The notes: generated from the sequence alone by a model not told the origin. Positions 6,544-15,623 are shown, counted from the stretch's first letter. The stretch is 61,784 bases of DNA from Acidimicrobiaceae bacterium (GCA_003153575.1 PLZW01000005.1:11171-72954); one strand, 5' to 3'. Numbers and translations: made by a program.

Positions 6544-8470
6544 GCGCCAGGGGTCTCGCCGAGGTGCACAAGAGGGCTCATCGGGAACGTCCGGAGCGGG
6601 TGCTTCAGGTTCGGGTTCGTCCGGATCGGGTTCGTCCGGGCTGCGTCGGAAGGCCAAGTCGACGGGTGCGGTGAAGGACGCCGCCCCGAAGTCGGGTCCC
6701 ACCAAGGCGGCCGGTTCGGCCAAGCCCGCCAAGGCGACCGGTGCCGTCAAGGCCCGGGGTGCCACCAAGGCGGCGGCCAAGACCTCGAAGCGTGCCGCCA
6801 CCGGGGCCCACTCCTCGGTCCGGGTGGTCTTCCTCGGGGGCCTCGGTGAGATCGGGCGGAATTGCGCCTGCATCGAGGTCGACGGCCGGATCCTCGTGCT
6901 CGACGTGGGGATCATGTTCCCCGACCCGGACATGCCGGGCGTCGACCTGGTCCTGCCCGACTTCACGTACCTCCGCGAGAACGCCGACCGGGTCGACGCG
7001 GTCATCTTGACCCACGGCCACGAGGACCACACCGGTGGCCTCGCCTACCTCCTGCGTGACTTCCCGCTCGATGTCTACGGTTCCGAACTGACCCTGTCGT
7101 TGGCCCGCAGCCGGGTCGACGAGGCGGGCATGGCCAGCCGGGTCAACTTCATCCCGGTGAAGGACCACGAGCGTCGCCGCATCGGCCCGTGCGACGTCGA
7201 GTTCATCCCGGTCACCCACTCGGTGCCCCATGCCTTCGCCACCGCTTTCCACACGCCACAGGGGATCATCCTCCACTCGGGCGACTTCAAGATCGACCTC
7301 CACCCGGTCGACGGGCGACGCACCGACCTCGCCCGGATGGGGGCGCTCGCTTCCGACCCGGGCATCCGCCTGCTGCTGTCCGATTCGACCAACGCCGAGG
7401 AGACGGGCTTCACCGCCTCGGAGTCGACGGTCGGGGCGACGTTGGAGAAGGTGTTCCTGGCCAGGCCCGACCGCCGGTTCGTCGTCACGTGCTTCGCCAG
7501 CCACATCCACAGGGTCCAGCAAGTGGCCGACGCCGCCATCGCCGGCGGACGAGTCATCGCCACCCTCGGCCGGTCGATGCAGAAGAACGTGGGCCTCGCC
7601 CGCAAGCTCGACCTCCTGCACATTCCCGACAGCGCCCTGGTGGACATCGAGGACGTGGACAACTACCCGCCGGGACGGGTCTGCGTCATCAGCACCGGGT
7701 CCCAGGGGGAGCCGATGTCGGCGCTCTCCCGCCTCGCCACCGGCGAGAACCGCTTCTTCAAGCTGCACGAGGACGACGTGGTGGTGATCAGCGCCCACCC
7801 GATCCCCGGCAACGAGTGGTCGGTCGGGCGGGTCATCGACAGCCTGCACCGCCGGGGCGTGGAGGTCATCCACTCGGGTGTCGAGAACGTGCACGTCAGT
7901 GGCCATGCCCGCCAAGGCGAGCTCGCCATGCTGATGACCATCACCCAGCCGGAGTTCTTCATCCCCGTCCACGGCGAGTACCGCCACATGGCGAATCACG
8001 TCCGGTTGGCCGCCAGCATGGGCATCGACGGCGACCGTGTCCTACTCTGCGAGGACGGCGACGCCGTCCGCCTCGACGACCAGGGGATGCACCGGGACGG
8101 CAGCGTCCCCGGCGGCTACCTGTTCGTGGACGGCAGCTCGGTGGGCGACATCGGTCACGGCGTCCTGCGGGACAGGATGGTCCTGGCCGAGGAGGGAGTG
8201 GTCATGGCGGTCGCCACCGTCGACCTCAAGCAGGGCGAGGTGGTCGGCGTGCCCCAGATCGTCACCCGCGGCTGGGCCTACGACCAGGACACCGACGCCA
8301 TCCTCGACGAGGCCCGCAATCAGGTCACCCGTGCGCTTGAGCAGGCGCTGGCGACAGGTAGCTCGGACCATGAGACGCTCAATCGGGTGGCCCGCAAGGC
8401 ACTTGGGAAGCTGGTGGGGGAGCGCACCCGGCAGCGCCCGATGATCGTCCCGGTCATCGTCACCGTCTGA
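6536..8470 (+). CDS. rnj: Ribonuclease J
   Basis: A 644-residue metallo-beta-lactamase/beta-CASP ribonuclease acting in RNA maturation and decay. The zinc motif HGHEDH spans residues 160-165 (H160, H162, D164, H165). The beta-CASP region holds CFASHIHR, and HVSGHARQGEL and PVHGEYRH follow, all typical. The first 90 residues are a low-complexity Ser/Gly then Lys/Ala tract, making the protein about 85 residues longer than common actinobacterial RNase J. The TTG start at 6536 overlaps dapA by 8 bp. A later start inside the tract is possible, but no better start with a ribosome-binding site is evident. The dapA-rnj-ftsK order is conserved in actinobacteria. Confidence 0.93.
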   Translation: MPERQGSRRGAQEGSSGTSGAGASGSGSSGSGSSGLRRKAKSTGAVKDAAPKSGPTKAAGSAKPAKATGAVKARGATKAAAKTSKRAATGAHSSVRVVFLGGLGEIGRNCACIEVDGRILVLDVGIMFPDPDMPGVDLVLPDFTYLRENADRVDAVILTHGHEDHTGGLAYLLRDFPLDVYGSELTLSLARSRVDEAGMASRVNFIPVKDHERRRIGPCDVEFIPVTHSVPHAFATAFHTPQGIILHSGDFKIDLHPVDGRRTDLARMGALASDPGIRLLLSDSTNAEETGFTASESTVGATLEKVFLARPDRRFVVTCFASHIHRVQQVADAAIAGGRVIATLGRSMQKNVGLARKLDLLHIPDSALVDIEDVDNYPPGRVCVISTGSQGEPMSALSRLATGENRFFKLHEDDVVVISAHPIPGNEWSVGRVIDSLHRRGVEVIHSGVENVHVSGHARQGELAMLMTITQPEFFIPVHGEYRHMANHVRLAASMGIDGDRVLLCEDGDAVRLDDQGMHRDGSVPGGYLFVDGSSVGDIGHGVLRDRMVLAEEGVVMAVATVDLKQGEVVGVPQIVTRGWAYDQDTDAILDEARNQVTRALEQALATGSSDHETLNRVARKALGKLVGERTRQRPMIVPVIVTV

Positions 8471-8530
8471 CCTGGGGTTTCCGCGGGAAGGATTCGTGGG
8501 GGTGTCCCACTGACGGACGGTGGGCGGCAG

Positions 8531-8536
8531 TAGCCT
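8531..8536 (+). promoter_or_regulatory. -10 element (TAGCCT) for ftsK
   Basis: TAGCCT ends 10 nt before GTG8547. This gives a 5' leader of at most a few nucleotides. The match to the hexamer before dapA, queF and nrdR supports it. Confidence 0.4.
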
Positions 8537-8546
8537 TGCAGGCACT

Positions 8547-11066
8547 GTGACGACCGCCACCAAGCGCAAGGCTGGTCGATCCGGGGCATCGCGGCCGAAG
8601 GGCAAGTCGACACCCCCGTCTCGATCGGGTCGGCGCGCCCCCGCGAAGAAGAGTCGGTCGGTCCGGGGTGGCCGTTCCGCGCGCGGGGGCGGATCGGGCG
8701 GTGGCGGCAAGGACTCGGAAGGACTGCTGGCCTCGATGGGCGCCGTGGCCGCCGGCCATGCCACCGACCTGTGGGGCGTCGGACTCGTCACCCTCGGAGT
8801 GCTCTGTGCCGTCGCATTCTACGGCGGATCGCTCGGCCCGGCCGGCCATGACGGCCGGGTCGGCATGGGCGACCTGCTGGGCTGGGGTCGGTTCCTCCTT
8901 CCTCCGGTGCTGATCGCCGTGGGCGTCCGGATGCTCATGGGACGCAACGACGATCCGGAGGGCGACCCGACGGCGAACGGACGGCGCTGGACGTCCGGGG
9001 ACCGGGCCCGCCACGAGCCGGCCCGTGCCGTCATCGGGGGGACCCTGGTGCTTCTCTCGGTGTCGGGCCTGGCCGCACTGGCCGGCGGGTCGCCGGCCCT
9101 GCGGGCCTCGACCAAGGAGCTGTCGTCGGCCGGAGGGTGGGTCGGCGCCGCCGTGGCCAATCCCCTGGGTGCGGCGATGGGCGGGTTCGGCGCGGCCGTC
9201 GTGCTGACCGTGGTGGCCGCCGTCGGGATCCTCGTCTTCACCGGCGTGTCGGTGCGGGCCGCGGCCTTCGCTCTGGCCCGCGCCACCACATGGCTGATCG
9301 GCGCCGCCCGGGGCGACCGGGCGGGGATCGCAGCCGAGGACGCCGTCGACGAGCCCACCGATCCGTTCGGTCGGGCCCTGGCCGAAGGTCGCCAGCCGTC
9401 TGTGGATGCCGTGGCACCAGCGGAACCCGAACTGGCCGTCCATCCGGACGAGGCCCACGGGGAACCGGTCGACGAGTCGGTCCTGGTGCCTGTGGTGCTG
9501 CCCGAGGCCGCCACCAAGCCGGGCAAGGGCGAGCAGCTCGAGATGCGGATGGGCCCGCCGGTCGGGGACTGGCGGCTGCCGCCCGCCAACCTGTTGAAGC
9601 GGGCCAAGGCCCAGATCATCGACGAGAGCGAGGTGGACGCCGCCGGGACCGCACTGGTCAGCGCGCTCGCCGCCCACGGGGTCGACACCCGCCTGGTGGG
9701 TCGCACCGTCGGACCGACGGTCACCCGCTACGAGCTGGAGCTCGGCGCCGGGGTGAAGGTGGCCCGGGTGACCTCGTTGTCGAAGGACATCGCCTACGCC
9801 ATGGCGTCGCCCGACGTGCGGATCCTGGCTCCCATCCCGGGGAAGTCGGCCATCGGCGTCGAAGTGCCGAACCGCCGCCGCCAGTTGGTGGCCCTGGGCG
9901 ACATCCTGGCCTCGCCCGAGGCGGCCAGGGCCACCCACCCGCTCGAGGTGGCCCTCGGCCGCGACATCGCCGGCCGCGCCGTCATCGCCAACCTGGCCGA
10001 GATGCCCCACGTACTGGTGTCCGGTTCGACCGGCTCCGGCAAGTCCTCGTGCATCAACTCGGTCCTCACCTCGATCCTGACCCGATCCACTCCCGACCAG
10101 GTGCGGTTCATCCTCATCGACCCGAAGCGGGTGGAGCTCGGCCAGTACAACGACCTGCCGCACCTGTTGACCCAGGTGGTGGTGGATCCGAAGAAGGCGG
10201 CGAACGCCCTCGCCTGGGCGGTGACGGAGATGGAGCGCCGGTACGACCTGCTGGCCGAAGTCGGCCAACGGGACATCACCGGGTACAACGCCGCCTTCGA
10301 CGGCGGTGACCTCGGTGAGTACGAGGAGGCCTACCGGCTCCGCATGCAGGGCACCGACGACGAGGTGGACGAGGACGACGACACCCAGCTCCGGTTCCCC
10401 CGCCTGCCGTTCATCCTGATCGTGGTGGACGAGCTCAACGACCTCATGATGGTGGCCGCCCGTGACGTCGAGGAGTCGGTCTGCCGCATCGCCCAGATGG
10501 CACGGGCCGTGGGCATCCACCTGGTGCTGGCCACCCAGCGCCCGTCCGTCGACGTGATCACCGGCGTGATCAAGGCGAACGTCCCGTCGCGCATGGCGTT
10601 CTCCGTGTCGTCACTCGCCGACTCCCGGGTGATCCTCGACCAGCCCGGGGCCGAGCGCCTGATCGGCAAGGGCGACATGCTCCTGCTGACCGCATCGTCC
10701 TCCAATCCACAGCGCATCCAGGGTCCATGGGTCAGCGAGGAGGAGGTCCGCGCCGTGACGGCCCACTGGAAGCGGCAGCGGCAGATGGAGACCGTGGCCG
10801 GCATCGAGGAGGTGGTCGGGGCGGAAGGTCCCCGGGCCGGCAACGTGGACGACGGTGACGACGACGAGCTGCTCGCCCAGGCCATGGAGCTGGTGGTCCG
10901 TTCCCAGTTGGGCTCGACGTCGATGCTGCAGCGCAAGCTGCGGGTCGGCTTCGCCCGGGCCGGTCGCCTGATGGACCTGATGGAGCGCCGGGGAGTGGTG
11001 GGCCCGTCGGAGGGCTCCAAGACCCGGGCCGTCCTGATGACGCCCGAGGAGCTGGACGCCCGCTGA
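8547..11066 (+). CDS. ftsK: DNA translocase FtsK/SpoIIIE
   Basis: An 839-residue membrane-anchored DNA pump for chromosome segregation at the septum. A basic N-terminus is followed by several hydrophobic segments (about residues 60-240), an acidic/proline linker, and the RecA-like motor with Walker A GSTGSGKS (near 493) and Walker B LIVVDELNDLMM (near 626). A C-terminal winged-helix gamma domain (SMLQRKLRVGFARAGRLMD) binds orienting sequences. The Walker B stretch reads DELND where DELAD is usual. GTG8547 is chosen from the -10 spacing and the basic VTTATKRK start. An in-frame GTG at 8520 lies upstream of the -10. Confidence 0.94.
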   Translation: MTTATKRKAGRSGASRPKGKSTPPSRSGRRAPAKKSRSVRGGRSARGGGSGGGGKDSEGLLASMGAVAAGHATDLWGVGLVTLGVLCAVAFYGGSLGPAGHDGRVGMGDLLGWGRFLLPPVLIAVGVRMLMGRNDDPEGDPTANGRRWTSGDRARHEPARAVIGGTLVLLSVSGLAALAGGSPALRASTKELSSAGGWVGAAVANPLGAAMGGFGAAVVLTVVAAVGILVFTGVSVRAAAFALARATTWLIGAARGDRAGIAAEDAVDEPTDPFGRALAEGRQPSVDAVAPAEPELAVHPDEAHGEPVDESVLVPVVLPEAATKPGKGEQLEMRMGPPVGDWRLPPANLLKRAKAQIIDESEVDAAGTALVSALAAHGVDTRLVGRTVGPTVTRYELELGAGVKVARVTSLSKDIAYAMASPDVRILAPIPGKSAIGVEVPNRRRQLVALGDILASPEAARATHPLEVALGRDIAGRAVIANLAEMPHVLVSGSTGSGKSSCINSVLTSILTRSTPDQVRFILIDPKRVELGQYNDLPHLLTQVVVDPKKAANALAWAVTEMERRYDLLAEVGQRDITGYNAAFDGGDLGEYEEAYRLRMQGTDDEVDEDDDTQLRFPRLPFILIVVDELNDLMMVAARDVEESVCRIAQMARAVGIHLVLATQRPSVDVITGVIKANVPSRMAFSVSSLADSRVILDQPGAERLIGKGDMLLLTASSSNPQRIQGPWVSEEEVRAVTAHWKRQRQMETVAGIEEVVGAEGPRAGNVDDGDDDELLAQAMELVVRSQLGSTSMLQRKLRVGFARAGRLMDLMERRGVVGPSEGSKTRAVLMTPEELDAR

Positions 11067-11093
11067 TCCGGCGCCACGTGTCCTGACCGTCCG

Positions 11094-12614
11094 ATGACCA
11101 CGACAGACGAGGGGCCTGCCGCGTCGGGTCCCCAGGTGCAACTCGCCGAGGACGCCGGTCGGCGCGGTCGCCGGCGGGGTACGGGACACCGGCACGCCGC
11201 CAGCCACCGTCGCCGGCGATGGCCGTGGGTCGTCGTCGCCGTGGGCGTCCTCCTGGTCGGCGCCGCCGGCTGGGCGGCCGCGGCGCGGATCAACGCCCCG
11301 TTGGCCAAGGCCTACCCGCACGCCGCCGTCACGGCCGCCACCGTCGTCCCCGGAGGTCCACCAGCCCTCCCGTGGCCGTCCAAGGGCCAAGGGGCCGTGG
11401 TCGTCCCGTCGATCGGGTACAGCGCCCAGTCGGGCCTGGAGGGCCCGGTGCCGATCGCCTCCCTGACCAAGCTCACCACGGCGGTGGTGATCCTGCGTGA
11501 CCACCCGGTCCCGGCGGGCGCCCAGGGGCCGACCATCACGTTGACGTCCGACGACGCGGCCGAGTACCAGGCGGAGCTGCACCTCGACGAGTCGAGCATC
11601 CCCATCCAGGCGGGCGAGAACCTCAGTGAACGCCAGATGCTCGAGGCACTCCTGACCCAGTCGGCCAACGACATCGCCTACAGCCTGGCCGTCTGGGACG
11701 CCGGATCGGTCGACGCCTTCGTGGTCAAGATGAATGCGCTGGCCGCCTCGCTCGGGGCCACGGCCACCCACTACGTGGATGCCAGTGGCTTCGACCCGCA
11801 CTCGGTGTCGTCGGCGGCCGATGTCCTGAAGGTGGCGGCGGCCGGCATGTCCATCCCCACCTTCGCCGAGATCGTGGCGCTCCCGAAGGTGACCCTCCCG
11901 CTGGTCGGCACGTTGAACAACATCGTCACCGAGGTCGGCACCGGTGGGGTGATCGGGATCAAGTCCGGTTACACCTCCGACGCCGGCGCCTGCATGGTGC
12001 TGGCCGCCGACCGGATCATCCAGGGCCGCCAGGTGTTGGTGATCGTCGATGTCCTCGGGCAACCCACGCCGCCGCCCACCTTGCCCAAGCCGACGCCGAC
12101 CACCACCACGACCACCACCACGACCACCACGACACCCCCGACACCGGGTGCACCAGGGGCACCACCGCCCCCGCCGACCACCACCACGACCACCACGACC
12201 CGACCGCCGCCGACCACCACGACGACGTCGATTCCGCTCAAGGATCTCCCCATCGCCGACCCGTTCAAATTCACCCGACCGGTAGTCGAGCCCCTCTTGG
12301 CGGCCACCCAGGCGGCGATCATCCCGGTGACGGTGGCGAAGACCGGTGCCGCGTCAGGCACGGTGACGGCCACCTGGGGAGGTCGATCACATTCGGCTTC
12401 CTATGTCACCGCCGCGGGCGCATGGCTGCCGGGCTGGCCGGGCCAACAGGTCAGGTCCATCACCAAGTTCGTGTCCGTACCCCCGGGCAGTGCGTCAGGG
12501 ACCCAGGTGGGTACATCGCTCTACGCCATCGGCTCCGAGTTCGAGGCCGTCCCGCTCCGCCTGGCCCAGGCCGTGCCCGAACCGTCGATGTGGTGGAGGC
12601 TCCGGCACAGCTGA
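11094..12614 (+). CDS. D-alanyl-D-alanine carboxypeptidase (PBP5-type serine peptidase)
   Basis: A 506-residue envelope protein with a basic cytoplasmic tail, one membrane segment (about 46-64) and an extracytoplasmic serine peptidase S11 domain. Active-site motifs are S123-L-T-K126, S190-A-N192 and K290-S-G in place of KTG, which is common in D-Ala-D-Ala carboxypeptidases. Residues 324-379 form a Pro/Thr linker (long Thr runs), followed by a C-terminal domain of about 125 residues not recognised. Likely role: trimming peptidoglycan pentapeptides. It follows ftsK by 27 bp and ends before thrB, which has its own promoter. Confidence 0.88.
   Translation: MTTTDEGPAASGPQVQLAEDAGRRGRRRGTGHRHAASHRRRRWPWVVVAVGVLLVGAAGWAAAARINAPLAKAYPHAAVTAATVVPGGPPALPWPSKGQGAVVVPSIGYSAQSGLEGPVPIASLTKLTTAVVILRDHPVPAGAQGPTITLTSDDAAEYQAELHLDESSIPIQAGENLSERQMLEALLTQSANDIAYSLAVWDAGSVDAFVVKMNALAASLGATATHYVDASGFDPHSVSSAADVLKVAAAGMSIPTFAEIVALPKVTLPLVGTLNNIVTEVGTGGVIGIKSGYTSDAGACMVLAADRIIQGRQVLVIVDVLGQPTPPPTLPKPTPTTTTTTTTTTTTPPTPGAPGAPPPPPTTTTTTTTRPPPTTTTTSIPLKDLPIADPFKFTRPVVEPLLAATQAAIIPVTVAKTGAASGTVTATWGGRSHSASYVTAAGAWLPGWPGQQVRSITKFVSVPPGSASGTQVGTSLYAIGSEFEAVPLRLAQAVPEPSMWWRLRHS
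12063..12230 (+). repeat. Thr/Pro low-complexity linker coded by ACC/ACG runs
   Basis: Two blocks of near-perfect ACC/ACG triplets encode poly-Thr stretches flanking a Gly/Pro segment inside the carboxypeptidase gene. It probably forms an extended, possibly glycosylated, spacer across the wall. Length changes in whole triplets would keep the frame. Confidence 0.8.
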
Positions 12615-12701
12615 GGACCCCGGTGGCGGCCGGCCGCGCACGGCGGCGGGTGGGATCCAGGCGCGGTGGTGGCGGTCCCGGTGCAGGTCAGCCCACGGGG
12701 G

Positions 12702-12707
12702 TACGTT
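12702..12707 (+). promoter_or_regulatory. -10 element (TACGTT) for thrB
   Basis: TACGTT ends 6 nt before GTG12714, and there is no ribosome-binding site in between. This is the textbook spacing for a leaderless transcript. Confidence 0.5.
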
Positions 12708-12713
12708 GGAACG

Positions 12714-13595
12714 GTGCGAGCACGGGTTCCAGCGTCGTCGGCGAATCTCGGTCCCGGATTCGACACGCTCGCCTTGGCGCTCAACCGCTACGTGCTGGTC
12801 GACGTGGAGCCGGCCTCGAAGCTGATCGTGCGTTCCGTCGGCGAGGGCGAGGAGCTCGCCGAGGACTCCTCCCACCTGGCTGCCCGGGTCGCCATCGACG
12901 TGGCCGGCACCGACCGGCTGGCCATCACCGTCCGCTCGGATATCCCCATCGCCCGAGGCCTCGGCTCCTCGGCCGCGCTGGCTGTGGCCGCGGCGGCCGC
13001 CGCCGGCGCCGAGGACCCGCTGTCGGTGGCGACGGCCATGGACGGCCACCCGGACAACGCCGCCGCCTCGATGGTGGGTGGCCTCGTGGCCGCGGCTGTG
13101 GTCAGGGGCGGCGTCCAGGTGGTGCGCCTTCCCCTCGACGTCAGCCTGACCTTCGTGGCCATCGTGCCCGAAGTCACGCTGTCGACCGCCCGGGCCCGCC
13201 AGGCACTGCCGACCGAGGTCAGTCGCGAGAGCGCGGCGTTCAACCTGTCGCGGATGGCCCTGCTGATGGCGGGGATGGCCGACTGCCGCCTCCTCATCCC
13301 GGAGGCGACCGAGGACCGGCTGCACCAGGACTACCGCAGTCCGCTGTTCCCGGCCGCCCCCATGCTCCTGGCGGCTCTGTTGGCCGGCGGCGCCCTCGCA
13401 TCGTGCTGGTCGGGCGCCGGGCCTTCGCTCCTCGGGATCTGTCGGGGTGTCGATGCGCCCAAGGTCCAGGCCGCGGGCGAGCAGGCCTTGGCCGAAGCCG
13501 GGATCGCGGGACAGGTGCTCCTGCTCCACGCCGATATGGACGGCCTCATGGTCGATCGGGACGGAACCGGCGGGCTCTACGACGCCGAGCTGTAG
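12714..13595 (+). CDS. thrB: Homoserine kinase
   Basis: A 293-residue GHMP-family kinase that phosphorylates homoserine for threonine synthesis. The N-terminus VRARVPASSANLGPGFDTLA is the typical homoserine kinase start, and the ATP loop PIARGLGSSAA sits near residue 80. GTG12714 is chosen because the conserved N-terminus begins there and a -10 element lies 6 nt upstream; an in-frame GTG at 12666 would add 16 unconserved residues. In many actinobacteria thrB lies with hom and thrC, but here it stands alone between the carboxypeptidase and queF. Confidence 0.94.
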   Translation: MRARVPASSANLGPGFDTLALALNRYVLVDVEPASKLIVRSVGEGEELAEDSSHLAARVAIDVAGTDRLAITVRSDIPIARGLGSSAALAVAAAAAAGAEDPLSVATAMDGHPDNAAASMVGGLVAAAVVRGGVQVVRLPLDVSLTFVAIVPEVTLSTARARQALPTEVSRESAAFNLSRMALLMAGMADCRLLIPEATEDRLHQDYRSPLFPAAPMLLAALLAGGALASCWSGAGPSLLGICRGVDAPKVQAAGEQALAEAGIAGQVLLLHADMDGLMVDRDGTGGLYDAEL

Positions 13596-13630
13596 GGCGC
13601 TCAGCCGGCGGTCGGGGTGGCGGTCGTTGG

Positions 13631-13636
13631 TAGCCT
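13631..13636 (+). promoter_or_regulatory. -10 element (TAGCCT) for queF
   Basis: TAGCCT ends 9 nt before ATG13646. No ribosome-binding site is visible, so transcription probably starts within 3 nt of the start codon. Confidence 0.45.
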
Positions 13637-13645
13637 CACCACCAC

Positions 13646-14005
13646 ATGCCCTCCGAACCCAGTAGAGACCTCGAGGCCGTGCCCAACCCGCACCCGGGGC
13701 GGGACTATGTGGTGACCTGCGAGTCCCCGGAATTCACCTGCCTCTGCCCGATGACCGGGCAGCCCGACTTCGCCACCGTACGGATCTCTTATGTGCCCGA
13801 CCAGTCGCTGGTGGAGCTCAAGTCGCTGAAGCTCTACCTCTGGAGCTACCGGAACGAAGGTGGGTTCCACGAGGACATGACCAACCGGATCCTGGACGAC
13901 CTGGTGGCCGCCGTCGCCCCCCGGCGGATGACCGTGGTCACCGACTGGCTGGTCCGGGGCGGGATCCACACGGTGGTGGAGGCGTCCTACCCGGACGCGG
14001 GCTGA
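13646..14005 (+). CDS. queF: NADPH-dependent 7-cyano-7-deazaguanine reductase
   Basis: A 119-residue single-domain (YkvM-type) QueF that reduces preQ0 to preQ1 in queuosine synthesis. The signature [14 protein letters not shown] carries the thioimide-forming cysteine (C in LCP), and GGFHED holds the conserved glutamate of the nucleotide pocket. The length matches the short bacterial form. No queC, queD or queE is nearby, so it may use preQ0 made or salvaged through genes elsewhere. It is convergent with the DUF222/HNH gene. Confidence 0.93.
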   Translation: MPSEPSRDLEAVPNPHPGRDYVVTCESPEFTCLCPMTGQPDFATVRISYVPDQSLVELKSLKLYLWSYRNEGGFHEDMTNRILDDLVAAVAPRRMTVVTDWLVRGGIHTVVEASYPDAG

Positions 14006-14110
14006 GCACGAGGGGTAGTGGTTCCGTGGCCGGCGTGGAGACCACAACCGTTCCGGGCACGAACATCGCGTCGGTGGATGCGAGCCCCACGACGGAGGGT
14101 CGGGCCTGGC

Positions 14111-15469
14111 TCACTTTCGGGGCGTGGCCTCCGGTGGAGGGTCGTACTCCCGCCGGTCGAGGCCGAGGTCCGGCTCCTGACCGAAGGGTGGCATGGGCGT
14201 GAAGGACCACCGCGGGTCCTCGTCCGTCGGACCGAGCCGGGCCAGGACCCAGCCTTCGAACGTCTTCAACCGGTGGTGGTGCGTGCACAGGAGGGCGAGG
14301 TTCCCCAGTTCGGTCGACCCGCCGAGCGCCCACCCTTCGACGTGGTCGATCTCCAGTCCGTAGGCCATGCCGCAACCCGGGACGACGCACGTCCGGTCCC
14401 GGAAGACGAGGGCGGTGCGGAGGCGTCGGTTGACGGTGCGCCCCTGATGACTGACGGCGGTGATGTCGCCGGCCCCGGTGAAGACCACGCTGAGGAACGA
14501 GTCGACGGCGAGGGCCCGGGCCGAGGGCACCGGGATGGGGCCCTGCCCGTCGATCTCGCACAGCTCGCCGGGCAGAGGGTGTCCCCGCTGCAGGGCATCG
14601 GCGTCAACCCGGACGATCACGGTGGCGGGAGCCGGGCGATCGATGAGGGTGTCGGCGGTCGGCAGGGAGGGCTCAACGGCATCAGCAGGCTCCGACGCCT
14701 CCGCGCCGCCGGTGACCAGGAAGTGGAGTGCATCGGCACGCAGCGCCGCTTCGGATTCATGTGTCGGAGTGGCGGTGGCATCGGCCGCTGCCGCCCGCCT
14801 GGCGTCGCGCAGGCGGTTGGCCGTGGGGACGAGGCGCGCCAACAGGGCCGCTCCCCGTTCGGGTGTGTCCTGGCCCTTGTAATGGAAGGCGCCATCGGTG
14901 TCGGTCCAGTGCGTGAACGAGCGGGCAGCGTGGACGCGTTGGGCGGCCGCCAGGGGATCGTCGTTCGACGCCGTCGCCCGGAACCTCTGGCAGCGCTCCC
15001 GGGTCGCCTGCAGGGGCTCGTCCTCGGAACCGGCCAGGAGCTGGGACTCGCCCCGAGGGTCCATCGTGGCGGCCTCGGCGATTTCGGCGGCCTTCTGGCC
15101 CGAGAGGCGACCCTCGCGCATGGCTTCTTCGACTGAGGGCAGCGTGTGGAGCCGCTGTCCGGTCTCGAGGGTCCGTCTGGCCTGCCCGGCCGGGCCGCCC
15201 TCCAGGATGGCCAGGAGGCCGGCAGGTGACCGGTGGCCCTCGTCCTCCCAATGGCCCGATGCGGCGATCCGGGGGGCGAGCAGGGTCTTGGCCGCCACCA
15301 CGAGGCGCTCGATCCGGGCGAAGTCGGCATAGAGCGAGGCGGCGTCGGACCCGAGGAGCGTGTCCGGGTCGAGGTCGGCCACCAGCGCACCGAGTAGCTC
15401 CGAAACGGAGGCGGTGCGGGCGGCGAGCCCGGGGTCGGTGGTGCTGTGGGGAGTCGTGGCCAACGCCAT
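14111..15469 (-). CDS. DUF222 domain-containing HNH endonuclease
   Basis: A 452-residue protein. The N-terminal two thirds is the Ala/Arg/Glu-rich helical DUF222 region; the C-terminus carries an HNH nuclease with CVVPGC, then LEIDHVEGWALGGSTELGNLALLC and HHHRLK. Such proteins are multicopy in many actinobacteria (REP13E12-like families in mycobacteria) and are suspected mobile or selfish genes. The start ATG (complement of 15467-15469) begins MALATTPHSTTD. The open frame runs much further upstream, but that part overlaps miaB on the other strand. It is the only reverse-strand gene in the first 23 kb and splits queF from miaB. Confidence 0.85.
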   Translation of the reverse strand: MALATTPHSTTDPGLAARTASVSELLGALVADLDPDTLLGSDAASLYADFARIERLVVAAKTLLAPRIAASGHWEDEGHRSPAGLLAILEGGPAGQARRTLETGQRLHTLPSVEEAMREGRLSGQKAAEIAEAATMDPRGESQLLAGSEDEPLQATRERCQRFRATASNDDPLAAAQRVHAARSFTHWTDTDGAFHYKGQDTPERGAALLARLVPTANRLRDARRAAAADATATPTHESEAALRADALHFLVTGGAEASEPADAVEPSLPTADTLIDRPAPATVIVRVDADALQRGHPLPGELCEIDGQGPIPVPSARALAVDSFLSVVFTGAGDITAVSHQGRTVNRRLRTALVFRDRTCVVPGCGMAYGLEIDHVEGWALGGSTELGNLALLCTHHHRLKTFEGWVLARLGPTDEDPRWSFTPMPPFGQEPDLGLDRREYDPPPEATPRK

Positions 15470-15505
15470 GTGGCCATCGTTGCCGGGGGTTGTGACACGG
15501 GGCCG

Positions 15506-15511
15506 TATCCT
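15506..15511 (+). promoter_or_regulatory. -10 element (TATCCT) for the miaB leader
   Basis: TATCCT ends 7 nt before GTG15519, the start of a 34-codon leader ORF. It sits in the 50-bp divergent gap shared with the HNH gene. Confidence 0.5.
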
Positions 15512-15518
15512 GGTCCGG

Positions 15519-15623
15519 GTGAGCTTCCATGCGGGGACCGATATCCAAGTGGGGCCGACGTCCATGCGGGGACCGACGGGAGCGGGCGCGCCAATTCCGG
15601 CGCGCCCGACCGCGCCCAGATGA
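15519..15623 (+). other. 34-codon leader ORF overlapping miaB
   Basis: GTG15519 begins VSFHAGTDIQVG and runs to TGA15621-15623, which overlaps the miaB ATG at 15620. It starts 7 nt after a -10 element, like the dapA leader. It contains a 16-bp direct repeat (15526-15541 and 15561-15576). miaB has no clear ribosome-binding site, so coupling through this frame is plausible. It could also simply be untranslated leader. Confidence 0.4.

Noticed and set aside
8460-10520. Long reverse open frame over ftsK
   Set aside because: Shadow of ftsK; low-complexity His/Gly/Arg-rich product, no family motifs.
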